Positions 31,362 to 37,786 of a stretch of 37,786 nucleotides of DNA are shown here, one piece after another. The translations under genes were made by a program, and so were the position numbers. Position 1 is the first letter of the stretch; every line of letters begins with the position of its first letter. Origin of the DNA: Acidobacteriaceae bacterium (GTDB lineage: Bacteria; Acidobacteriota; Terriglobia; Terriglobales; Acidobacteriaceae); NCBI GenBank assembly GCA_027307045.1, contig DAHUXR010000041.1, positions 1 through 37,786 of the forward strand, written 5' to 3'. The notes beneath the pieces were generated by a model. The model ran no database searches. It saw only the letters and a list, made by a program, of their open reading frames with translations, and was not told the DNA's origin.

Positions 31362-33989
31362 ATGCTGACTCTTTCATCTTTTCTCGCGCGGCTCACGTTA
31401 TCAACATTTCTCTTTCTCACGATTGCGGCAACGGACCTCACGGCGCAACGCCTGCCCACCACCATTATTCCCGGCCATTACAAGCTGCTGCTGGACCCTG
31501 ACATTGGCCAACAGAAGTTCACTGGCGAAGAGACCATCACGGTGCAGGTGCAGCAGGCGACAAGTGAGATTGTGCTGAATTCGCTGGGACTCGATATCTC
31601 CCTTGCGGAAGCGACCGCAGCGGACAAGACCGTGATGGCCCAAGTGACCTATGACCAGCCAAATGAAACCGCGCGGCTTTCCCTTGCACAGCCTCTCCCA
31701 GCCGGCGCAGCAAGTCTGCATTTAAAGTTTTCCGGCAAGCTTACGGCTGGTTTGCGCGGGCTGTATCTGAGCAAGTCGCGGAAGCGGCAATATGCGGTCA
31801 CGCAGTTTGAAGGCACCTATGCCCGCATGATGTTTCCTGGCTTTGATGAGCCTGCCTTCAAAGCCACGTTCGATCTTTCTGTCATCGCGGACAAGGGCGA
31901 CACAGCCATCTCCAACGGCCGAATCGTAAAAGACGGTCCCCTGCCCGGCTCCACGCGGCACAAGATCGCGTTTTCAACCTCGCCCCGGATGTCCACGTAT
32001 CTTGTTGCTCTCGCAATCGGCGACTGGCAATGCCTGGAGCGCACTGTTGATGGCACCCCAATCCGCGTCTGCGCCGAGCCCGACAAAAAGCAGTACGGCC
32101 AGTTCGCGCTGGAAGCCGCCGCGCAGTCTGTCCATTTCTATAACCAGTGGTATGGCATCAAATATCCGTTTGAAAAGCTCGATATGCTGGCCATCCCCGA
32201 CTACGAGTGGGGCGGCATGGAGAACACCGCTTCCATTTTCTATCGCGATACCGCGCTGCTCATGGACGAAAAGACCGCATCCGTGTTCGCCAAACAAAGC
32301 CATGCCACGGTAGTAGCGCATGAGATCGCGCACCAGTGGTTCGGCGATCTCGTAACCGCTGCGTGGTGGGATGATATTTGGCTCAATGAAGGCTTTGCCA
32401 CATGGATGGAGCGCAAGCCCATTCGCGCGTGGCATCCGGAGTGGCATCTTGAAGACGATGAAGCCGCCACGGCGCAACGTATCATCGGGCTCGATTCGTT
32501 AAGCGCGGCGCGGGCCATCCATGGCGATCCGCGCACTTCAGCCGAGATCAAGGAAATGTTTGACGGCATCACCTATCAAAAAGGCGGGGCAGTCCTCGGC
32601 ATGTTGGAGTCTTACGTCGGGCCGGAGGTTTTCCGCAACGGCGTGAACGCTTACCTGAAAGCGCACGCCAACGGTAACGCCACCTCGGCGGATTTCTGGC
32701 GGGCTGTGGCAAAAGTCTCCGGTAAGCCCGTCGATAAGATCATGCCGACATTCGTCATGCAGCCCGGCGTACCGCTGGTGACGGTGAGCGGAAGTTGCTC
32801 AAGCGGCAAGCAGACGGTGGAACTTTCGCAGCAGCGATTTCTTTTATCGTCATCGGGCGATAGCGAAAACCAGGGCCAGCTCTGGTCAATTCCTGTTTGC
32901 ACCAAAGCTGCTCAAAATTTGAGCTCGTCATGTTACCTCGTCAATAAGAAGACAGAAGAAGTTGCCGCCGTGAAGGCATGTCCGGACTGGATATTCGCCA
33001 ACCGCGACGCCAAAGGCTATTACCGCGTGTTCTACCAGGATCCCAAAAATCTGCTGAACGCATCTGCGGCGGCGGAGAAAAATCTGACCGTCCCGGAGCG
33101 CATCGCATTTGTTGAAGACCTTTGGGCGATGACACGTGCGGGCAAAGAGCCGGTAGGGATTTTCCTGAATGTAGCTCGCGACGTGCAGCCTGAGCGCAAT
33201 CGGCTGGTGGTTGAGATCGTCGCTGATCACATGAATACCATCGGGCGCTCGCTCGTGCCTGAGCAAAAGCAGAAAGAATATCGCGAGTTGGTGAGGCGGC
33301 AGTTTATGCCATTGGCCAAAGAAGTCGGCTGGAGCGGCGGACGCAGTGATAGTGACGAGCAGAAAGCTTTGCGCGCCAGCCTGCTGGGGATCCTGGGGAG
33401 TGCCGGTGATCCTGGCGCCGTGGCGGCAGCTCAAAAAATTGCGCAAGCGTACATAAAGGATTCGACTTCAGTGGAAGGCACCATCATTGGCCCGGCGCTT
33501 GCCGTTGCGGCACAAAATGGCGATGCCGCGCTCTATGAGCAGTTCACGCAAGCCATGGGCAGCGCGCGCAACACTGAAGATTATTACCACTTTCTTTTCG
33601 CGCTTACGTCTTTCCGCCAGCCTGAACTGGCGCAGCGGACACTAGCGCTCATCGACCAGGGCAAAATCCGCCAGCAGGACTATGTACGGCTGTTCCCGGC
33701 GTTGCTGGCTGAGTCTCCAGGGCGCGAGATTGCGTGGGACTACCTGAAGGCCCACTGGGATTCGCTGGCTGAAAAGGTCACGTCTTTCGGCGGGAGCGGC
33801 GCTGTTTCCGCGCTGGGCGGGTTCTGTTCCATCGAGAAGCGCGACGAGATCAAGCAGTTTTTTGCCACGCATCGCGCTCCGGGCGCCGAGCGCGCTCTGC
33901 AACAGGGCCTGCAACGGATCACCAGCTGCGTTGAGTTCAAGCAGTTCCAAACCCGCAATATGCAGAAGTTTTTACGCTCAATCCCGTAA
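31362..33989 (+). CDS. Exported M1-family aminopeptidase
   Basis: The 875-residue zinc metallopeptidase begins at ATG 31362, with GAGG about nine bases upstream, and has a signal peptide (SSFLARLTLSTFLFLTIAAT). It then follows the M1 order: N-terminal beta domain (about 30-210), the substrate-recognition GGMEN loop (DYEWGGMENTASIF), the zinc motif HEIAHQWFGDLV with the third ligand Glu in LNEGFATWME, and the catalytic Tyr region downstream. A small beta domain and a C-terminal helical ERAP1-like domain (about 540-875) follow. All catalytic residues are present. It probably trims peptides in the periplasm. It follows marR by 29 bases but has its own start signals. Confidence 0.96.
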   Translation: MLTLSSFLARLTLSTFLFLTIAATDLTAQRLPTTIIPGHYKLLLDPDIGQQKFTGEETITVQVQQATSEIVLNSLGLDISLAEATAADKTVMAQVTYDQPNETARLSLAQPLPAGAASLHLKFSGKLTAGLRGLYLSKSRKRQYAVTQFEGTYARMMFPGFDEPAFKATFDLSVIADKGDTAISNGRIVKDGPLPGSTRHKIAFSTSPRMSTYLVALAIGDWQCLERTVDGTPIRVCAEPDKKQYGQFALEAAAQSVHFYNQWYGIKYPFEKLDMLAIPDYEWGGMENTASIFYRDTALLMDEKTASVFAKQSHATVVAHEIAHQWFGDLVTAAWWDDIWLNEGFATWMERKPIRAWHPEWHLEDDEAATAQRIIGLDSLSAARAIHGDPRTSAEIKEMFDGITYQKGGAVLGMLESYVGPEVFRNGVNAYLKAHANGNATSADFWRAVAKVSGKPVDKIMPTFVMQPGVPLVTVSGSCSSGKQTVELSQQRFLLSSSGDSENQGQLWSIPVCTKAAQNLSSSCYLVNKKTEEVAAVKACPDWIFANRDAKGYYRVFYQDPKNLLNASAAAEKNLTVPERIAFVEDLWAMTRAGKEPVGIFLNVARDVQPERNRLVVEIVADHMNTIGRSLVPEQKQKEYRELVRRQFMPLAKEVGWSGGRSDSDEQKALRASLLGILGSAGDPGAVAAAQKIAQAYIKDSTSVEGTIIGPALAVAAQNGDAALYEQFTQAMGSARNTEDYYHFLFALTSFRQPELAQRTLALIDQGKIRQQDYVRLFPALLAESPGREIAWDYLKAHWDSLAEKVTSFGGSGAVSALGGFCSIEKRDEIKQFFATHRAPGAERALQQGLQRITSCVEFKQFQTRNMQKFLRSIP

Positions 33990-34253
33990 AGAATTGGGTC
34001 CATCAACAGGCCAGTACCTTGGTCTTGGCGTAATGCTCGTCTGGTCTGTTAGCTTCCAAGCAAGAAGCAACCAAGATAATGATGTTGACGCAAGATCTAG
34101 CTAAAGCTCCTTTCATCGAAAAGTAACATTCCCTTCACCGTACTTCCATACAGCCCTGCTATCCCTTGAACCGTGGCGCGATGGTCCCCCCGATCGCACT
34201 CAACTGATCGCCAGCCAGCGCTCGCCGCCAATCCTAAATATCTGGAGCTATCA

Positions 34254-35531
34254 ATGTCGCACGTCAGACGTCTCGGCATGCTGGGCGTATTTGCCCTGTT
34301 ATTCACCGTCGGCCACTTGGCCGCCGTCGCGGAAGATGGCAAAGACGGAATCAAAACGGTTTTCGTGATCGCCATGGAAAACCACAATTGGACCCAGCCA
34401 GCCAACCAGTTTTCCGGCCCTATCCAGCAGATTTTCCAAAATCCCAACGCTCCATTCATCAACAGCCTTGTGAACGGAAATGCGACTGCCGTCATTAATG
34501 GCCGTCAGGTCAACATCAGCCGGCAGGTGGCTTTTGCCACGAATTATCGCAACGTTCTGGCTACAGCGGGCGGAAACAATTCCCACATTCACCCGTCTGA
34601 GCCCAACTATCTCTGGGCGGAAGCCGGCACGAACTTTGGCGTTTTCAATGACAACGATCCCTTTTCCCCCGCGAGCGGCACGGGACAGATCAGCAACCAG
34701 GACAATCAACTGCACCTTACGCGTCTCTTTGACCAGTGTGGGGTGAGCTGGAAGTCGTATCAGGAAGATATCGATCTGGTCCCGGACGGCGCCTCCTTTG
34801 ACAACATCGTTCTGCCCCAGAGTCAATGGACGTCGCCGATCAGGGGCCTCTCCGGAAATTTTGTCGTTGGCGTCAACCAATTCAACGGCTCGACGCAGTT
34901 CAATTACGCGGTCAAGCACAATCCCATGGCCTTCTTTACTGACAGCAGCGGCGGCAACGATACCACCACCGCCAATCCGAAGCGTCTGAACTTTGCTCCG
35001 CTGCAGCAGCTGTTCACCGATCTGGCCAACAACAACGTGGCCCAATACAACTTCATCAGCCCGGACCAGTTCAATGACCAGCACACCACCCTTGCCGCTG
35101 GCTTCAAAGGGCTGACCGGCGATCCGGCCAAGATCCTGCAGGGCGACTTTTTCCTGCAGCAGGTCATTCCCGTCATCATGGCTTCAAAGGCCTACCAGGA
35201 CCATGGCGCCATCATCCTGTGGTGGGACGAGTCCGAGCAGGATGGCGTCCCCGGCGACAACCCGGACGACCTGACGCACACAGTGCCCGAGATCGTCATT
35301 TCCCCTGACGCTCACCCCAATGTGGGCGGCTCTCCCTTTGCCAGTGACGTGTTCCTCACTCACTCGTCCGATCTGCGCAGCATGCAGGAAATCTTTCACG
35401 TGACCAACCCGTTCTTCCTGGGCGATGCCATACGCGCTAATGATCTTTCCAGCCTGTTTGCAGAAGGCGCGATCCCACAGCGTGGCGGCAATGATGGCGA
35501 CAGAGGTAACGGCACTTGCGGAAGAGACTAG
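34254..35531 (+). CDS. Exported phosphoesterase (acid phosphatase / phospholipase C-like family)
   Basis: From ATG 34254 (GGAG eight bases upstream) the 425-residue protein has a signal peptide (LGMLGVFALLFTVGHLAAVA). An alkaline-phosphatase-like fold of the phosphoesterase family (Pfam PF04185 type) follows: IKTVFVIAMENHNWTQPANQ at the N-terminal metal site, NAPFINSLV, NYLWAEAG, YNFISPDQFNDQHT, IILWWDESEQDG and HSSDLRSMQEIFHV at the end. The MENH and WWDESE elements are the expected metal and nucleophile neighbourhoods. Members hydrolyse phosphomonoesters or phospholipids. The tail (GGNDGDRGNGTCGRD) is Gly-rich. Substrate not predictable. Confidence 0.88.
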   Translation: MSHVRRLGMLGVFALLFTVGHLAAVAEDGKDGIKTVFVIAMENHNWTQPANQFSGPIQQIFQNPNAPFINSLVNGNATAVINGRQVNISRQVAFATNYRNVLATAGGNNSHIHPSEPNYLWAEAGTNFGVFNDNDPFSPASGTGQISNQDNQLHLTRLFDQCGVSWKSYQEDIDLVPDGASFDNIVLPQSQWTSPIRGLSGNFVVGVNQFNGSTQFNYAVKHNPMAFFTDSSGGNDTTTANPKRLNFAPLQQLFTDLANNNVAQYNFISPDQFNDQHTTLAAGFKGLTGDPAKILQGDFFLQQVIPVIMASKAYQDHGAIILWWDESEQDGVPGDNPDDLTHTVPEIVISPDAHPNVGGSPFASDVFLTHSSDLRSMQEIFHVTNPFFLGDAIRANDLSSLFAEGAIPQRGGNDGDRGNGTCGRD

Positions 35532-35540
35532 TTCTTTAAT

Positions 35541-35567
35541 CTCGAAGCGAAGCGAGAGGTCCCTATC
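35541..35567 (+). repeat. Dispersed gene-end hairpin repeat, copy 2
   Basis: CTCGAAGCGAAGCGAGAGGT followed by CCCTATC starts nine bases after the phosphoesterase stop. It matches the element after cpoB (2868-2893, opposite strand) at nearly every position and lies in the same sense relative to its gene. Confidence 0.65.
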
Positions 35568-35780
35568 GGAAATTTTTCAGCCGGTAGGGGTTTTTGCTTT
35601 ACCGACATTGGCTCTTCTCCGTGACTCCGTTGTGAGTTTTTTGGTTCTTCCGATCCCGGCGATTCCGTGCGATGTCGGCGATCTCGGCGATTTTCGCCCC
35701 CTCCCCCGGCCTTTTTCCAGCTTTTGTTGAAAACAAAGGCCGGACCGCAAATCGACGCTTGGGTGGCCCTTGCGTGACGC

Positions 35781-35844
35781 TTGGGTGACCCTTGGGTCTC
35801 GCTTGGGTCACCCAAGGGTCACCCAATCCCAATCCCAATCCCAG
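35781..35844. repeat. 17-bp inverted repeat plus AATCCC tandem
   Basis: TTGGGTGACCCTTGGGT (35781-35797) and its exact reverse complement ACCCAAGGGTCACCCAA (35810-35826) flank a 12-base spacer. Each arm itself contains repeated TTGGGT/ACCC units. AATCCC then repeats three times to about 35844. The tract can fold into a very stable cruciform. Confidence 0.85.
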
Positions 35845-35879
35845 TCGGCAGAGGGTCGCAAGACTTCCCGATTTGGCTG

Positions 35880-37131
35880 ACTGCTGACTGCTAAATTTTC
35901 AAAGACCATGCGCACTTCGGCGCTGCCGTACTGTAGCGCAATTCATCTCGGAAATCACGAGCGAACTAGTTCATCTGCACCGGTCACTGCCCTTTGCGAC
36001 CCACTGCTTAACATGGTTCATTGTCCAATCGGCCAGCCCTTGTGCAAACTCTATTTCAGATGCCTGAGTGATTTTTGGGAATTCAGTAGCACGTCGATGT
36101 GTGAAGTGGCCTCGCAATCCCGCCTCGCACTGACGAACTGCCTAGGTCGATGACTCCGTAAATACAACGACTTGCTGTTCCGAGGGGCCGAACCGTCATC
36201 GCTGCTGAACTCTCCGGCACTGCTTCTGTGAGGACCGAGGAATCGGCTCCGCTGATCTGAAGGATCACAATCTGTACGGACTCATGAAGCTTGCCGCATC
36301 AGATCGAATCAATCGCATCAGCTGATCTGGATTTACCGGCAAGTTGCCGATGTAGGTGATCAGTAAAAGAACAGCCCATACATATAGCGGCTTTGGTTGA
36401 GGCGTGAACGCGACGGCGGGAGCCTTGCGTCCTGGAAGAGGAGTGTCTATGTTGAGCGCCAGCCATGTTTGCCTGCCCCGTGACAGGTGAACTGCGGTTA
36501 GGGCGCATTCGGTGTTTCAGCACCGGGCGTTGCCCGTTAAGTTAAGCAATTGGCAAATAACAATTGCTAATGAGCGTTCTTGGTTAGCTTCTTGTTTTTC
36601 CTTTGCTAGGTTTAACGTGGCGCAGGCGCTCTTTGCCTGCGTCTTTCGTTTTGGTTTGACTGCCAAACTGCTAACGGCTCTCACACATATAGCTCATTTG
36701 GCTGATGCGGGTAAAGAGAGTTTTATTCGCTTTTTAAGTTCACGTTTGGCACAAACGGCCTAACAAAATTAAGCGCTGGATTTTTGCTTTTCTGATCGTC
36801 CGATGTCTCGATGTCCCGATTCTTTGATCCGTGTCATCCGTGTTAATCCATGGCTGAGGTTTTGACTTGTTCTGATCCGCGGCCATCCGCGTAGATCCGC
36901 GGTAAGCCCTCCTGGTTTTGCGATCACCAGATCACCGGATCACCCGATTTCCGATCAGTGTCATCCGTGTTAATCAGTGGTGAGTTTTTGGGTTTTCGGT
37001 AGTGGGCTAATCTTGCGTTGCTTTCGCTTTCCGATTGCTTCCATTCTGATTATCGCCTAAAAGTGAGTCGGGCAGCGTTCGTGCGAGAACACGGAAGCTG
37101 CCCTAACCAAAGCACCTGATAAGAGGCGACA
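35880..37131. other. Long non-coding stretch with shared repeats
   Basis: About 1.25 kb without a gene I can support. Two copies of a GTGTCATCCGTGTTAATC unit lie at 36826-36863 and 36953-36989, each running into a TGG-TGAG-TTTT tail. Between them are GATCCGCGG variants and GATCACC runs, also seen near 25740-25775 and 7160-7185. A hairpin CGCAGGCGCTCTTTGCCTGCG is at 36621-36641. Weak frames on both strands show no domains. Confidence 0.6.
36621..36641. repeat. CGCAGGCG hairpin, related to 8866-8885
   Basis: CGCAGGCGCTCTTTGCCTGCG shares its stem and centre with the copy upstream of tolQ. A third group, GCAGGCATTYATGCCTGC, occurs at 7697-7710 and 7750-7767. Confidence 0.6.
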
Positions 37132-37449
37132 ATGGCTGATCTTGATGTTATCCAAAAGACCAAGATTTATCACACCCTTTACCTGCTCAATCTCTCGTTT
37201 GCCCGAATCGTTGCACACTGCCAAACCCTACATGATGCCGGAGTCTTTAAATCCAAATTCTCCCGCCTTTACCAAGCCTACGCGCAAGAGCTACAGGCCG
37301 AAATCAATGACGAAGCCTTGGAAACCGTAACCAGCATCGAAGCCGATGATATGCACCGCTTCGGTAAGGTCAGAGACGCTAGGGACAAAGAACTCCGCGA
37401 TCCTGATGATGGTGCGCCACGAGCGCGAAAATGCCGAAAGGCTGAGTAG
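37132..37449 (+). CDS. Small hypothetical protein (105 aa)
   Basis: ATG 37132 has AGAGGCGAC just upstream, a good Shine-Dalgarno. The product is helical and charged: DVIQKTKIYHTLYLLNLSFA, RIVAHCQTLHDAGVFKSKFS, RLYQAYAQELQAEINDEALE. It has no signal peptide. I believe similar short proteins occur in other Acidobacteriota, but I can name no domain. The last 20 residues (DDGAPRARKCRKAE) look different from the rest, and a frame shift of one would give HERENAERL, so the 3' end may have been altered. The stop touches the possible 5' end of a group II intron. Confidence 0.66.
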   Translation: MADLDVIQKTKIYHTLYLLNLSFARIVAHCQTLHDAGVFKSKFSRLYQAYAQELQAEINDEALETVTSIEADDMHRFGKVRDARDKELRDPDDGAPRARKCRKAE

Positions 37450-37786
37450 TGCGTAACTGCTTAACTGATGAGGGGAGGCCCCTCGGAACCGGCCTGCAGG
37501 GGCAGGTTCCAAACCACCTTCAGGCGGCTGTGGTCAAAAGCCATGGTCGTGAGCACGGAAGGAAAAGGCCTGGCGAGGACCAGGTCAGGTGACAGGCAAG
37601 AAGAGGACCGCAAGGGAACCACTGTAGAAGTGTCGAAAGGGTCGAAAGATGATGTCAAAAACCGTGGTGTCGTCGTTACTGCGGGAACAAAGCTCCGACG
37701 AAACCTGTTTACGGGCGGAGCGGCATCCGGCATGAAAGGTGGCCTGAGCTTGCCAAGGAGGCAGTTGAGCGGAACGTGGGAACCTG
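37449..37786 (+). mobile_element. Probable 5' RNA portion of a group II intron (incomplete)
   Basis: From GTGCG at 37449-37453, a group II 5' boundary-like motif (GTGYG), the sequence runs 338 bases to the window end without a supported ORF. It contains a dense series of stems and A-rich loops reminiscent of domains I-III: GGTTCC/GGAACC arms near 37478-37510, AAAAGGCCTGGCGAGGACCA, GGAACCACTGTAGAAGTGTC, GAAACCTGTTTACGGGCGGA and GGAACGTGGGAACCTG. I recall such strings from leader parts of bacterial group II introns, upstream of the reverse-transcriptase ORF in domain IV, which would lie beyond the window. Domains V and VI cannot be checked. Confidence 0.5.

Noticed and set aside
35822-35844. 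AATCCC tandem as a CRISPR-like array
   Set aside because: Unit of six bases without spacers; a simple tandem repeat.
36512-36763. 83-codon plus-strand frame
   Set aside because: Crosses the CGCAGGCG hairpin repeat and has no start signal or domain.
37461-37733. 90-codon minus frame over the intron-like tract
   Set aside because: The tract reads as structured RNA on the plus strand; the frame has no domain and no start signal.

Overview
The window looks like a chromosomal segment of an Acidobacteriota bacterium, probably class Terriglobia. This rests on hallmark families: a VWFA-related acidobacterial secreted protein, two ADOP-type permease loci (one decayed) with a PadR regulator, a PadR-linked N-terminal ADOP segment, a CYCXC-family protein, LpxI-type lipid A synthesis, and many short intergenic palindromes. 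No rRNA, tRNA, CRISPR array or complete mobile element was seen. Assignment is by motif recognition only.

Layout. (1) 1-2.8 kb: the 3' end of a phosphotriesterase-family gene, a tiny charged ORF, a VWFA-related exported protein, then a structured leader or small RNA with a terminator in front of a small [2Fe-2S] protein. (2) 2.9-8.7 kb, minus strand: a complete envelope operon tolQ-tolR-tolA/tonB-tolB-pal-cpoB. It is interrupted by palindromic repeats at two junctions, and the TolA/TonB-like gene carries an in-frame TAG. (3) 9.2-10.2 kb: a PadR regulator overlapping a chimeric gene (ADOP N-terminus joined to a DUF3667-like membrane C-terminus). (4) 10.2-18.7 kb: lipid A and peptidoglycan precursor genes (fabZ, lpxA, lpxI, glmU), a YvcK/CofD-like protein, a TPR protein, a CYCXC protein and several small acidobacterial hypotheticals. 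(5) 18.7-20.2 kb: lepB, a small membrane protein, and an AhpD/carboxymuconolactone-decarboxylase-like gene whose second active-site Cys codon is TGA. A near-perfect hairpin follows the TGA at SECIS-like distance, so it is a strong selenoprotein candidate. (6) 20.3-22.1 kb: a decayed DUF3800 gene and a start-less DUF2442 gene. (7) 22.1-35.5 kb: a conserved hypothetical, an 822-residue ADOP permease, a repeat-rich gap, a truncated EF-hand-like exported protein with its terminator, a metallo-beta-lactamase, a two-TM protein with a DHp-like helix, a frameshifted Crp/Fnr regulator, a VOC protein divergent from a MarR regulator with two clear operators, an M1 aminopeptidase and an exported phosphoesterase. 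(8) 35.5-37.8 kb: a long repeat-rich non-coding stretch, a small hypothetical gene, and what looks like the 5' RNA part of a group II intron running off the window.

Functional theme: most of the intact genes serve the cell envelope (Tol-Pal constriction system, lipid A, UDP-GlcNAc, signal peptidase). The accessory interest lies in recoding (the TGA gene), fusions and decay, and in several families of dispersed hairpin repeats.
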